A stretch of 45,833 nucleotides of DNA from Pseudomonadota bacterium. GTDB lineage: Bacteria; Myxococcota_A; Bradymonadia; UBA4248. Position numbers and translations under genes: made by a program. Of the stretch, positions 17,441 to 26,484 are shown in pieces. The notes beneath the pieces are model-generated. The model had not been told where the DNA came from and ran no database searches. It saw only the letters and a list, made by a program, of their open reading frames with translations. The stretch is from positions 1-45,833 of the forward strand of contig JAFRYG010000118.1 in NCBI GenBank assembly GCA_017441205.1, given 5' to 3'. Each line of letters starts with the position of its first letter. Within the stretch, counting starts at the first letter, position 1.

Positions 17441-18955
17441 TTATTTCAGCTTGAAGACCGTTTCGACGGTTCCGAAACGAATCAGATCGCCGTCACGCAG
17501 GAACTTGCGATCGACCTTTTCATTATTGATATAAAGTCCGTTGGACGATCCGAAGTCACGGATTTCGTAGCGTTTGCCTTCATCTGTTTTGATGGCGGCA
17601 TGTTTTCGGGACACGGATTTGTCGGCCAGATAGATATCATTTTCGGGATATGCGCCGATTGTCGTCAGGTCTTTCTTGATAAAGAACGTCGTATCGGCCA
17701 TGGGCCCGCGAGTAATCTGAATCTTTCCGCGATCCGGCATCTGATAATAGGGGCAGTCCGGCAACCCACCCGACAGACAGAACTCGCCGTTAAACCCGAA
17801 CAACTGCTTCGGAATGACCTTGCCGCAATTGGCGCAGCAGACTTCCTGCGGTCCTTCGTCCACAAACTCCTCTTCTTCATCATCCCGACGGCGAATGATA
17901 ATAAATATTGCCACGGCAATGCCCAGAATGAAGACGCCGCCGATGGTGAACCACAGCCATGCGCGATTCTTCTTGAGCTGCGGCCACTTAATCTTATAGG
18001 CCGCCTTATCCTCGCTGTTGCTCGTCTTGACGACCAGCTGAAGGTTATACTTTCCGGGTTCGAGGTAATTGTCACCCGACATATCCAGCGTTACGCGATA
18101 TATATACTGTTTAAAGATATAATTATATACATCACTCTGAATGATTTGCTGGAACCTCGAAAGATTCTCGGCCTGAAAATAGGGACCGCCGACGTTGGTA
18201 GCGAGTCGCTTGAGCAAACCGACATTGCCCATGGCCCCCAGACCATCGGGGCTGTAACCGACGACAATGGGCGTAATATTGTTCTTTTTGAGCTGATTGG
18301 TAAATTCACCGATGAACTGATTGGCACGTTCAGGATTACCGACGACAGCACCTTCGGCATCGCTGATGATCACGACGTATTTCTGCGAAACGTTCTGCAG
18401 GTTCGAAAGGACGGAAATTGCCGGCGAAAATGCTGTAAACAGGTTGGGTTCAAGAACATCCGACGTCTGCATCTCACCAAGCCTGCGGCTCAGCTCACCA
18501 TCCGAAGCCTTTGACCATCCCGTGGGCGTTGCAGCAACATCATAGGGAATGGCATTGACCATATCGATGTTGCGGTTAAAGAGCTGAACGAGCGTCGTCA
18601 GTGTCGTTCGGATACCGAAACTGTCTTCTGTATAGTTCTTGGCAATCGGGAAAATGAAGAGCACGCCGACGCCCTTATTGCCGTCAGAAAATTCGACCAT
18701 CTCGGATTTAACGACTTTCGGCTTTTTGCCATCGATCAGTACGCTGCAATTATCGGTATTGATACCGGTAACAGGCGACATACTTTCGCCATGGCGCAGA
18801 TCAAAATATACCGAAAGCTCAGCTTCTTCGGTGAATGAACCCTCTTTGGGAGAATCGACATCGACAATTGTCAGACTATTTGCCCAGGCATAAGCCGGTA
18901 CCAGCGTAATGATTAAAACAAACAACCAACACAGTATACATGAATGCTTGTACAT
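17441..18955 (-). CDS. Membrane-anchored FHA-domain protein with vWA-like extracytoplasmic part
   Basis: GGAGGCT just upstream selects ATG 18955; the longer frame to 19039 is rejected. The 504-residue product begins with a signal peptide (MYKHSCILCWLFVLIITLVPAYAWA). About 300 extracytoplasmic residues follow, with a vWA-like segment (KYVVIISDAEGAVVGNP and the later ITPIVVGYS) but no clear metal-site DxSxS. A transmembrane helix (WLWFTIGGVFILGIAVAIFIII) leads to a short Cys pair (CCANC) and a C-terminal FHA domain with IGAYPENDI, SVSRKHAAI and SSNGLYINN. The FHA domain is cytoplasmic and should bind phosphothreonine peptides, so the Ser/Thr kinase encoded at 5306-9106 is a possible partner. 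This is inference. Confidence 0.85.
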   Translation of the reverse strand: MYKHSCILCWLFVLIITLVPAYAWANSLTIVDVDSPKEGSFTEEAELSVYFDLRHGESMSPVTGINTDNCSVLIDGKKPKVVKSEMVEFSDGNKGVGVLFIFPIAKNYTEDSFGIRTTLTTLVQLFNRNIDMVNAIPYDVAATPTGWSKASDGELSRRLGEMQTSDVLEPNLFTAFSPAISVLSNLQNVSQKYVVIISDAEGAVVGNPERANQFIGEFTNQLKKNNITPIVVGYSPDGLGAMGNVGLLKRLATNVGGPYFQAENLSRFQQIIQSDVYNYIFKQYIYRVTLDMSGDNYLEPGKYNLQLVVKTSNSEDKAAYKIKWPQLKKNRAWLWFTIGGVFILGIAVAIFIIIRRRDDEEEEFVDEGPQEVCCANCGKVIPKQLFGFNGEFCLSGGLPDCPYYQMPDRGKIQITRGPMADTTFFIKKDLTTIGAYPENDIYLADKSVSRKHAAIKTDEGKRYEIRDFGSSNGLYINNEKVDRKFLRDGDLIRFGTVETVFKLK

Positions 18956-19080
18956 CAACGAGCCTCCATAAAAACTTTGCAAATCAGACCCACAGATCAG
19001 ATAAATGCGCGAAACCTTTACCACATCACATAAAAACAAACAATATTCGGGTGCATATACGAATCATTCCATTTTTGTTC

Positions 19081-19139
19081 GCAGGCTATTGCCCTGCGGG
19101 CAATACGCCCTGCGTCCCGGGCTATTTCATACGCCCGGG
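19081..19139 (-). repeat. Bulged-G hairpin cluster C (two units)
   Basis: Unit one (19081-19113) is GCAGGC-TATTGCCC, tgc, GGGCAATA-C-GCCCTGC. Unit two (19116-19139) is CCCGGGC-TAT-ttc-ATA-C-GCCCGGG with a perfect 7-bp outer stem. Both carry the single extra base next to TAT/ATA. The cluster lies just past the end of tatC and upstream of the FHA gene. Confidence 0.88.
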
Positions 19140-19145
19140 CTTGTT

Positions 19146-19925
19146 TTATGATTCCTCTGATTTCCGGGGACGACCAGCCATGCGCGATATCCAAATCGAT
19201 ACGCCATAAAGCAGGCACATCGGCAACCCAAGCGCGATCTGCGTAATAACGTCCGGCGGAGTCAGCATTGCCGCGATCAAAAAGATAATCACGACGGCGA
19301 TGCGCCAGTGTTTGATCAGGGAATGGTAGGTAATGACGCCGAGTTTCGTCATGAAATAACTGAATATGGGCATTTCGAAGACGATACCGAATGCGACGAT
19401 GAGCCGTATGACGAGGTCATAATATGCAGCCATGGAAATCTGCGCCATCGCCGCAAAGTCATCCGTCATGCCAGCCCCGATGAGCGCCTGCAATCCCAGC
19501 GGCAGCACGATCTTAAAGCAAAAGGCCGCTCCCAGTACAAACACGATACACGAACTTGCGACGAGCGGAACAATCGCTTTTTTTTCGTGCGCATAAAGGC
19601 CCGGGGCAATGAAACGCCACACCTGAAAAAAGACAAACGGCGATGTCAGCATGAAACCGGCCAGTACACTCAGTTTAAGGTAAACAAAGAAAGGCTCGAC
19701 GGGATTGAGGAAGATGAGCTGTCGGGCCTGTTCGGGAAGCGCCTCATAAATCGGCGCAGCCAGAAAAGCGTACAGTCTGGGGGCAAACGAAAAACTGGCG
19801 AGTGTCCCGACAGCTACCGCAGCAATCGACTTGATCAATCGGGAACGAAGTTCGACAAAATGCGCATAAAACGGCATTTCGCGGGAGTTTTCGTCTGTAG
19901 TGGATGGCAGCTGTTCTTGTGACAT
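19146..19925 (-). CDS. tatC: Sec-independent protein translocase subunit TatC
   Basis: TatC is the inner-membrane receptor that binds twin-arginine signal peptides and, with TatB, recruits TatA to export folded proteins. The 259-residue product has six predicted membrane segments, a conserved first cytoplasmic segment (FYAHFVELRSRLIKS, family HLxELRxR), the P-rich FLNPVEPFFVYLKLS, and the C-terminal LTPPDVITQIALGLPM signature of the family. It starts 3 bp after the tatB stop, so the pair is an operon with translational coupling. Confidence 0.97.
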   Translation of the reverse strand: MSQEQLPSTTDENSREMPFYAHFVELRSRLIKSIAAVAVGTLASFSFAPRLYAFLAAPIYEALPEQARQLIFLNPVEPFFVYLKLSVLAGFMLTSPFVFFQVWRFIAPGLYAHEKKAIVPLVASSCIVFVLGAAFCFKIVLPLGLQALIGAGMTDDFAAMAQISMAAYYDLVIRLIVAFGIVFEMPIFSYFMTKLGVITYHSLIKHWRIAVVIIFLIAAMLTPPDVITQIALGLPMCLLYGVSIWISRMAGRPRKSEES

Positions 19926-19928
19926 AGA

Positions 19929-20621
19929 TTATTTATTATTTGCAGGCAGCGCTAGCCTGACCTTACGCAAATCCCCAAAGGAAGTTTTTCCGGCCTTTGG
20001 CAGCACACGTATTCTGCAAAACGGCATGGAAGGACAAACCGCAGCCACAGCAACGCTTCGATGTTTCGTGGCCGGACATGCAGGAACCTGCAATTCGACG
20101 CGTCTGCGCGATACCTGGCGCGAAATCTCTCCGCTGAGTAATTTGGGAAAGGATAGCCGAACCGACTTCTGACCATCCCTTCCTTCATCCACTGAAGCTG
20201 AGATTTTGCCGAGGGGCTGCGACATAAATGGAGATGGTTCGGGTACCTGATCCAATTTTGCATCAGATTCTGCATCCGTTCCGGCATCGCGCCCCGTTTT
20301 GGCCTGAAACAGAGTGAGTTCTTCCCTGGCTTTCTGAAATGCCTGATGTGTTTCCTCCGAAACATCGGTCACTTCATTTCTGGCAGAAACCATCTCGTTT
20401 CTGGCGGCCTTCAGTTCAGATTTTATCTCGTTGAGATCGTTTTTAACCTCGCGAAAGTCCTCATCCTCCGTGAGCGCAGTCTCAAAACTCGTCGCTGCGC
20501 TCCGCAGTTTGGCACTCCACCGTCCGATCGCACGTGCCGCACGCGGCATGTGCTCCGGTCCGAGAATGATCGTCGCTACGATCAGGATAAAAATAATTTC
20601 GGGGAATCCTAAACCAAACAC
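19929..20621 (-). CDS. tatB: TatA/TatB-type Sec-independent translocase subunit
   Basis: The start codon is GTG at 20621. The first 35 residues are the Tat hallmark: MFGLGFPEIIFILIVATIILG, then PEHMPRAARAIGRW, a short membrane helix, hinge and amphipathic helix. A Glu/Lys coiled coil follows (about residues 45-105), longer than in TatA, and favours TatB; the early PE fits TatB too. The C-terminal 75 residues differ from the usual acidic Pro-rich tail: they are Arg- and Lys-rich with three Cys and no clear family. I looked for a frameshift, but neither alternative frame reads better, so I keep the long form. It lies 35 bp after the Lol-type permease and 3 bp before tatC. Confidence 0.88.
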   Translation of the reverse strand: MFGLGFPEIIFILIVATIILGPEHMPRAARAIGRWSAKLRSAATSFETALTEDEDFREVKNDLNEIKSELKAARNEMVSARNEVTDVSEETHQAFQKAREELTLFQAKTGRDAGTDAESDAKLDQVPEPSPFMSQPLGKISASVDEGRDGQKSVRLSFPKLLSGEISRQVSRRRVELQVPACPATKHRSVAVAAVCPSMPFCRIRVLPKAGKTSFGDLRKVRLALPANNK

Positions 20622-20656
20622 GGGATCACAGAATAACAGTCAGTGAATGACATACC

Positions 20657-21943
20657 CTATTCATAACGCAATCCTTCGATCGGCGACATCTGAGTTGCCC
20701 ACCAGGAAGGATAAAGCGTCGCCAGAAAACTGATAAAAAGCGTCGCCAATCCGACGCCGCAGAAAACGGAAAACTCAAGTTTGACCGGAAGCGTACCGAT
20801 CAGATAAACCGTCGAATCCAGTTCAAAATCATACAAACTGAGCAATTCACAGGCAATGAGTCCACCGATAAGCCCCAGAACCGTTCCCATACCGCCGATA
20901 AACATCCCCTGATAAATGAACGACCGCATGATCATTCCGTCGCTGGCCCCCATCGACTTCATGATTGAGATATCCCGCTGCTTGTCCAGAACCATCATAA
21001 TCAGCGTACCGACGATGTTAAAGCTGGCCACAATCACGATGAACAGCATGATGATCGTCAGCGTGATTTTCTGCAGATGCAGACTCGTAAACAGGTTGCG
21101 GTTCAAATCCTGCCAATCGATGACCTTGAACCGGTCGATAGCAGGATTGGTATTCAATATCGGCGTGACGGCATCCCGAAGCTCACCCGTTTTGGTGATA
21201 TCCTTCACGCGCACTTCGACCCCGGTCACGACATCATCCAGATTGAAGAAATCCTGCAATGCCTTGTAATCACAAATCAGGAGGCGATTGTCGTAATCAT
21301 AGAACCCCGAATCGTACAGGGCAATGATACGAAAACGCTTTTGCGTCGGTTCCATCTGGCTCGGTCCGTAACGATGTTCCCCTACGATTCCGCGCCGCGG
21401 CGATATTACCCGCACCTCATCTCCAATACCTGCCTTGAGTTTTTCTGCCAGGACGCGACCGATGATTACCGGCGGTACTTCTCCATCCCTGGCTGGCAGA
21501 TAATGGAGTTCCTTGAGCAGTTCAGCGCGCGCATCGTCATCATCCGCAATAATATACTTGGCCAGATCACTGACCCCCATCATGGTTTCGGGTTCGACGC
21601 CCTTGATGAGAATTCCCGACACCTTGGAGCCAATGGCAATCATCATTTCATGAAAGATAAACGGTGCAGTCTCGAGAATTTCGGGAGAAAACTCTTCAAG
21701 CGTCTTCTGCACATCGCGATATTCCCGAAAATCATCCTGCTTGTAGGTCATCACCAGGACGTGACTGTTGACGCCCAGAACCTTGTCGCGAAAGACGTCT
21801 TCGAAACCGCTGGCCACCGAAATCACCGATACAAGCGCCATAACCCCCAGACATACGCCAAGGATCGAGATGACGGAAATAATGGAAAGACTGACCCTTG
21901 CGCGATTCAGCAGGTAGCGCAAGCCAACGAAATACTCAAACAT
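20657..21943 (-). CDS. LolC/LolE-type lipoprotein-releasing ABC permease
   Basis: The inner-membrane permease of the Lol system releases outer-membrane lipoproteins from the inner membrane to LolA. The 428-residue product from ATG 21943 (the family start MFEYFVGLRYLLNR; the longer frame to 22003 adds a non-conserved tail) has one N-terminal membrane helix, a large periplasmic MacB_PCD-type domain, and three C-terminal helices of the FtsX domain (VIVASFNIVGTLIMMV, DISIMKSMGASDGMIMRSF, GMGTVLGLIGGLIACEL). The DISIMKSMGA box is the part that contacts the ATPase. No LolD ATPase is adjacent. The many lipoproteins in the window give it an obvious clientele. LolC, LolE and the single-subunit LolF cannot be separated by eye. 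Confidence 0.92.
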   Translation of the reverse strand: MFEYFVGLRYLLNRARVSLSIISVISILGVCLGVMALVSVISVASGFEDVFRDKVLGVNSHVLVMTYKQDDFREYRDVQKTLEEFSPEILETAPFIFHEMMIAIGSKVSGILIKGVEPETMMGVSDLAKYIIADDDDARAELLKELHYLPARDGEVPPVIIGRVLAEKLKAGIGDEVRVISPRRGIVGEHRYGPSQMEPTQKRFRIIALYDSGFYDYDNRLLICDYKALQDFFNLDDVVTGVEVRVKDITKTGELRDAVTPILNTNPAIDRFKVIDWQDLNRNLFTSLHLQKITLTIIMLFIVIVASFNIVGTLIMMVLDKQRDISIMKSMGASDGMIMRSFIYQGMFIGGMGTVLGLIGGLIACELLSLYDFELDSTVYLIGTLPVKLEFSVFCGVGLATLFISFLATLYPSWWATQMSPIEGLRYE

Positions 21944-22195
21944 GAATGAACCAGGCCGATTTTGAAATAATGATACCGATACCCTCACCGCAGAGGCAGG
22001 CATAAAAAATCCTGCGGTCTTTAACGCGTTCTTTATTCAGATTCAATATTCAAGCGAATCCAAAATAAAAAACATTCCCAAAATCAAGAAAAATTCCCAG
22101 GAAATATTTGCAATGCCAGGTTCCATGAATTAGATCAGAATACTGTGTGTCATTGGTTTTCTGCATTTTCCATCCTCCCCACAAGGAAACTTCAA

Positions 22196-24148
22196 ATGAA
22201 AGCAAAATACCATCGCCCTGGTCTTATTCTGGGGGCAATTCTGTCGGCAGCGCTGTGTTTTTACGGATGTGACGAAGACACATCTTATACCCCCGAATCG
22301 GAACCGGGAACAGGTCAGCCCCAGGATTCAGGAAATGGATCTGAATCCGGCAATTCTGCTGGTAATGAAAATCAGAATACCGGAGATGAGAATCAGGGAA
22401 CCGGCGACGAGAATCAGAATACCGGAGATGAGAATCAGAATACCGGAGATGAAAATCAGGGGACTGGAGTGGAGGACGAAGATGATCCTCCCATTCCACC
22501 TGATGATGATGAACTGGAAAAGCCAGAAGACCAGACTCCGGAACCGGATCCTCCGACAACCGAGGAGGAAGTGTTCACCGTCATCAAAGCTCTGGAAAGT
22601 ATCGTCGAAACAACTGAACCCAAGCCTCTGTCCCTGAAAGGCAAAACCGTCATTTTTATCGGCAATTCCCAAATTTATTATGGTGAGGTTGTTAAGAAGC
22701 TTACAAAAGATAAAACCGGTAAAAAGGATACAGGTGGACAGTTTATACGACTGGCCAAAAAGGTCGAATCAAATGTCGATGTCAATGTATATAATTGTAC
22801 CTACCCAAATGCCTCAATCTCCGGTTCTCTTGATATTTGTAAAAAAAGGGTCAAGATCGACAGCAAAAAAGTCGATTACGTAATCGTCAGTAATGGTGCG
22901 GTATCGAGCCACAGCAAATCACTCAAGACTGCGCTTAACAAAGTAAAAAATACCTATTCAAAAGCAAAATATATATATTTGTTGCAGGAATATGCCTATC
23001 ATCCGGGAGCCAGCGGCAAAGGCAAGAGCTATGCAGAAGCAGACCGCAAAGACGCCAAAGAAGCCAAATATTCAGTTGCGGACTGGGGCGGCGTCGTCCA
23101 TGCCTTTATTCAAAAGAAAGACTACACGCTCTGGGATTTCAGGGTTTATCAAAGTGACGGAACCAGGCGTCACCCGAATTACCTCTCTGGCTACATTACA
23201 GCAGCATCGGCCTACTCTATTATGACCAATACCCCTGCGACGAAACTGCCTCATAATTTATATTCAAAACAATCAGATTTTGAGGATAAGCTGAAAAGCT
23301 ATGCCAAAAAATACAAATCAGGCGTCAAGACCAATTTTGCGAGCATTATGAAAAGCTCTCAAAAGATGTCTGACATCAAGAAAAAAATTGAGGAGCTGAC
23401 AAAGATCAAGCCAACGACAACGACCAAAACCTGCGAACATGAATTTGGTGAACCGCACGATATCAGCCTGGCAGCATCCCACAATACGGATGGCGTTGCC
23501 AAAGCGACCTGTTCAAAATGCGGCCATGATATGAGGGTTTTGTTTACGTCGAGTATCCTTCACGATACCAACGTGATGCAGATCAGCAGCGAAACGCTTA
23601 AAGCTTCCGGAAAAGCCAGTGTCGAAGAATATATGCAGGCCGGTCTGGGCAATGTCTTTCGCCAGACGGGAGATCGTACCTGGGGTCGTCAGGGATACAG
23701 CAGCATTTCGGGTTCAAAAATGGCATCCCTGTGTGACGGCAATCGAGCCAAAAGCGAAACCAATGACATGATATGGAAGATCGACCCGAAGCGTTCGACC
23801 TATGATGCCGCCGGCAATGCCAGTACGAATGATAAATATATTACACTCATCGGCTATTCCTATCAGACGCCGGTAACTGTCAGTCGTTTTGCGCTGTTTA
23901 CGGGCAGCAAGGATTTGAGCGGCTTTGATATTCTGGGCGGAACAAAACAGGATGATGGAACCTATACCTGGTCAGTACTTTGGAACGGCCCGGAACTCTC
24001 GTACAATGCCTATGATGATAATACCCAGTTTATCACCGGCAGCTTCGAGAACCCGGCAAAAATTGATGCCATTCAGATTGGCGTGATTTCAACAGCCAAC
24101 AATGCCGAAGCGATTCACATTACCGAATTTGAAGTTTACGGTGAATAA
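22196..24148 (+). CDS. SGNH/DUF4886-like lipoprotein with C-terminal discoidin-like domain
   Basis: AAGGAA upstream selects ATG 22196 rather than 22145. The 650-residue lipoprotein has a signal ending FYGC, then a Glu/Asp/Asn/Thr linker with five 7-residue repeats. At about residue 150 the sequence KTVIFIGNSQIYYG matches the first block (GNS in place of GDS) of SGNH hydrolases, with DUF4886 the closest type. The later DFRVYQSDGTRRHPNYLSGYITA fits the D-x-x-H block at the end of that fold. A CxHEF ... CSKCGH motif follows. The last 150 residues resemble an F5/8-type (discoidin) carbohydrate-binding domain: SETNDMIWKID, KYITLIGYSY and a closing IHITEFEVYGE. A surface esterase acting on glycans is plausible but not proven; the Ser of GNS is present. 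Confidence 0.75.
   Translation: MKAKYHRPGLILGAILSAALCFYGCDEDTSYTPESEPGTGQPQDSGNGSESGNSAGNENQNTGDENQGTGDENQNTGDENQNTGDENQGTGVEDEDDPPIPPDDDELEKPEDQTPEPDPPTTEEEVFTVIKALESIVETTEPKPLSLKGKTVIFIGNSQIYYGEVVKKLTKDKTGKKDTGGQFIRLAKKVESNVDVNVYNCTYPNASISGSLDICKKRVKIDSKKVDYVIVSNGAVSSHSKSLKTALNKVKNTYSKAKYIYLLQEYAYHPGASGKGKSYAEADRKDAKEAKYSVADWGGVVHAFIQKKDYTLWDFRVYQSDGTRRHPNYLSGYITAASAYSIMTNTPATKLPHNLYSKQSDFEDKLKSYAKKYKSGVKTNFASIMKSSQKMSDIKKKIEELTKIKPTTTTKTCEHEFGEPHDISLAASHNTDGVAKATCSKCGHDMRVLFTSSILHDTNVMQISSETLKASGKASVEEYMQAGLGNVFRQTGDRTWGRQGYSSISGSKMASLCDGNRAKSETNDMIWKIDPKRSTYDAAGNASTNDKYITLIGYSYQTPVTVSRFALFTGSKDLSGFDILGGTKQDDGTYTWSVLWNGPELSYNAYDDNTQFITGSFENPAKIDAIQIGVISTANNAEAIHITEFEVYGE
22367..22471 (+). 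repeat. 21-bp tandem repeat (five units) in the SGNH lipoprotein linker
   Basis: Five consecutive 21-bp units start at 22367, 22388, 22409, 22430 and 22451. They encode ENQNTGD, ENQGTGD, ENQNTGD, ENQNTGD and ENQGTGV. Units three and four are identical and the first differs from them by one base. This is a flexible acidic spacer between the lipid anchor and the enzyme domain, with a copy number likely to vary. Confidence 0.95.
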
Positions 24149-24174
24149 TCAATAACCCATTACGTTTCTTCACG

Positions 24175-24214
24175 GTTCATGACTGGAGCCATCTTGAGTC
24201 ATGAACTTTTTTTT
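24175..24214 (+). terminator. Rho-independent terminator after the SGNH lipoprotein
   Basis: A perfect 10-bp stem, GTTCATGACT at 24175-24184 with AGTCATGAAC at 24197-24206, is followed by eight T. It lies 27 bp after the stop codon. A second hairpin, GACCATTGA (24216-24224) with TCAATGGTC (24241-24249), follows directly. Confidence 0.92.
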
Positions 24215-24390
24215 CGACCATTGACAGACGTTTGCGTTTATCAATGGTCAGGCATACCACAGTTATTTGATACCTACAGAAGAAAGTGCTAAAAGACGCC
24301 TCTGTCACTATCTTGTAACTGAACGGGCTACAGGAAAAAATTTGTTTCTATCCTCCATTTGGGAGGCATTTTCACAGGAGAATAAATCAT

Positions 24391-25524
24391 ATGTTGAATG
24401 GTTTTAAAACCCTGACGACAACACTGGGTGCCCTTTGTATGGCAGGTCTGTGCACGACAGCGCTGGCACAGGACAATTCACAGGTCCAGGGCGATTCCAG
24501 CATTACAATCGATGCAGAAAATGCGGTCATCAAGGATGCAGCACTCGAAAAAACCGTTAAAGACGGATTTACGAGAGAGACCGGCTGGTATCCCAAACTT
24601 CACATTGGTGGTTCCGCACAGCTCGGTTACAACAAAGACGTCGATGGTGTGACAGACGGTTTGAACTTCACATTCGGTCTGCTTTTAAACGGTGAACTGG
24701 ATGCTGTTCGCAATTTCGGCAACAGTGGTGCCATTGAATGGCAGAACAAACTCGATATTGAAAATCAGATGACCAAGACACCGACGATCGACAGCTTTGT
24801 CAAATCCAAAGATAAACTGGATTTCCAGACGATGCTTCTGTATCGTATTCCGAACGCCGAATGGCTCGGTCCTTTCGCCCGTTTCCAGCTCACAACATCG
24901 ATTTTCCCGGGCAACTACATTACCGATAAGGACACGACAGTTCGTTTCTATAACGAAGACACCAAGATCGACGAGAAATCGAATGACAAGCTTCGCAGAA
25001 CGCAGGTCCTGAAATCACAGGAAGCAGTCAAACTGGCGAGTGCCGGTATTCCTCTGACGCTGAAAGAATCCGTTGGTCTTTTCATGGATCCGTATCAGAG
25101 CGTTCCTCTGAACATTTCGTTCAAAGTCGGTGTTGCCGGTCAGGAACTTTATTCAGATGGCGAAAGCTACACCTCGTTTGACGATGATGACAGCGACGAA
25201 TTCTACGATGTCCGTTACCTCGGCGATGGGTGGACAACCTCCCTCGGTGTCGAGGGCAGCCTGGACTTCAAGGGTGTTCTCGTCGAACGCTTCAACTGGG
25301 AAGTCTTCGGACGTATTTACTATCCGTTCGAAGGTAACTTCGATAAGGAAATGTACGACAAAGTTGATCGCATCCATGCCGAAATCATGGCAAAGATCAG
25401 CGTCAAAATCGCCAGCTGGGCAAGCTTCGACTACAGCCTGGAAGTCAAACGTGATCCGTTCGTTACGCTCGACTGGCAGATCACGAACAACCTCCTCTTC
25501 ACGGTTGGTTTCGACGTATTTTGA
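24391..25524 (+). CDS. Outer-membrane beta-barrel protein
   Basis: The 377-residue product has a classical signal peptide ending TALA (cleavage before QDNSQ at residue 27). The rest alternates polar and hydrophobic residues, with many aromatic-rich strands (for example GWYPKLHIGGSAQLGY, LNFTFGLLLNGELD, TSLGVEGSLDF). It ends LLFTVGFDVF, a C-terminal strand with a terminal Phe as recognised by BamA. It resembles DUF3078-type outer-membrane proteins, whose role is unknown, but I cannot confirm this. AGGAG lies 10 bp before the ATG, and a CCTCC/GGAGG hairpin sits in the leader at 24352-24365. The gene stands between two strong terminators, so it is a single-gene transcript. Confidence 0.85.
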   Translation: MLNGFKTLTTTLGALCMAGLCTTALAQDNSQVQGDSSITIDAENAVIKDAALEKTVKDGFTRETGWYPKLHIGGSAQLGYNKDVDGVTDGLNFTFGLLLNGELDAVRNFGNSGAIEWQNKLDIENQMTKTPTIDSFVKSKDKLDFQTMLLYRIPNAEWLGPFARFQLTTSIFPGNYITDKDTTVRFYNEDTKIDEKSNDKLRRTQVLKSQEAVKLASAGIPLTLKESVGLFMDPYQSVPLNISFKVGVAGQELYSDGESYTSFDDDDSDEFYDVRYLGDGWTTSLGVEGSLDFKGVLVERFNWEVFGRIYYPFEGNFDKEMYDKVDRIHAEIMAKISVKIASWASFDYSLEVKRDPFVTLDWQITNNLLFTVGFDVF

Positions 25525-25553
25525 TCTGACATAAATCCAGCAAAATCATTCAG

Positions 25554-25588
25554 AAGCCTCATTCCCCTCATTGAATGAGGCTTTTTTT
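25554..25588 (+). terminator. Rho-independent terminator after the beta-barrel gene
   Basis: AAGCCTCATT (25554-25563) pairs perfectly with AATGAGGCTT (25574-25583) and is followed by a T-run to 25588. It lies 30 bp after the stop. Confidence 0.92.
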
Positions 25589-25709
25589 ATGGGGATGCCG
25601 CGATTATTTTTTGAACAAAAAAAAGAAAATCGCGTTTATGGCGCTCTGAATATGTCGATTGCTGCCTGCAATCCGACATTCCTCCATACTCATGCAAATT
25701 GAGGGTATT

Positions 25710-26369
25710 ATGACGAAACACCATCTGTATATTGGTCTGGCTCTGGGTGTGTTGTTGTTCTGCGGTGCCTGCGATGACGGCGACGATGACAATAACGGAG
25801 ACGCCACCAAAACCGGCAACAACGGCACAGAAAACAGCAAGATTGTCAAACTCGACAAATGGATTGGCTCTCCCTGCACCTGCGAAGGCAAAGGCTGCCT
25901 GATAGGAACAATTCCCATGCCAACCCCCTTGGGCGAAGGCACAATCAAGGGCTGCGAAAACATCGACATGACCGGCATCGAAGGCGGTGTCGTTGCATGT
26001 CTTCAGACCATTTCTGAGGATCAGTCAGCCATTGCACCTCCGACCTATTTTCCGCAAGGATATTGTGCCATTTCGGCTGTAACTGCTTCGGATGACGGTG
26101 TTTGCAACTTGGGCGCATGCTACGGCGAACCCGAAAAAATGACCAAGTGCCCGCCAGGCAGCACAATGATTGCATCTGATTTCGAATATACCATTGTCGG
26201 AATGAATTCCATAATCACAGACAAAGTCTGTGCCAAAACCTGCAATTCCGACGAAGACTGCAACAAGGACGGCGAAATGTCCTGCATCACCAAGAACAAT
26301 CACAAGTTCTGTTATCATGAAAAGAACTTTGCGTTCCTCGGTGACAACATCACCTATACGGATTTCTAA
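25710..26369 (+). CDS. Cys-rich lipoprotein, paralogue of the next gene
   Basis: GAGGG at 25701-25705 selects ATG 25710. The 219-residue product has a lipoprotein signal ending FCGAC (Cys 21) and a short Asp/Gly/Asn linker. The mature part carries about 13 Cys in pairs such as GSPCTCEGKGC, CNLGAC and CAKTCNSDEDC. The words WIGSPCTCEGKGC and CNSDEDCNKDGEMSC return in the C-terminal half of the following lipoprotein as GAKCSCTDPDC and CNQDSDCRDGYVC, so the two share a domain. I do not know its function. It is expected on the periplasmic face of the outer membrane or the surface. Confidence 0.8.
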   Translation: MTKHHLYIGLALGVLLFCGACDDGDDDNNGDATKTGNNGTENSKIVKLDKWIGSPCTCEGKGCLIGTIPMPTPLGEGTIKGCENIDMTGIEGGVVACLQTISEDQSAIAPPTYFPQGYCAISAVTASDDGVCNLGACYGEPEKMTKCPPGSTMIASDFEYTIVGMNSIITDKVCAKTCNSDEDCNKDGEMSCITKNNHKFCYHEKNFAFLGDNITYTDF

Positions 26370-26386
26370 TTTTTTAGTTCACGGAT

Positions 26387-26415
26387 TTGAATTGTCACTT
26401 CAATGTGACTATGAA
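26387..26415 (+). promoter_or_regulatory. Candidate promoter with inverted repeat in the spacer
   Basis: TTGAAT (26387-26392) and TATGAA (26410-26415) are separated by exactly 17 bp. The spacer contains GTCAC (26394-26398) and GTGAC (26405-26409), a 5-6-5 inverted repeat, which could be an operator for a dimeric repressor. The predicted leader to 26485 is about 63 nt and holds a GGCC-tcaaa-GGCC hairpin. Confidence 0.5.
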
Positions 26416-26484
26416 TACGACGTTTGCTGATTGCAAATTGGCCTCAAAGGCCGTTCACCATTACATCGATAAAGGATAATCAAC

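Noticed and set aside
19929..20621. Frameshift in tatB
   Set aside because: Neither of the other frames gives a more TatB-like tail, and the stop lies at the expected 3-bp distance from tatC.
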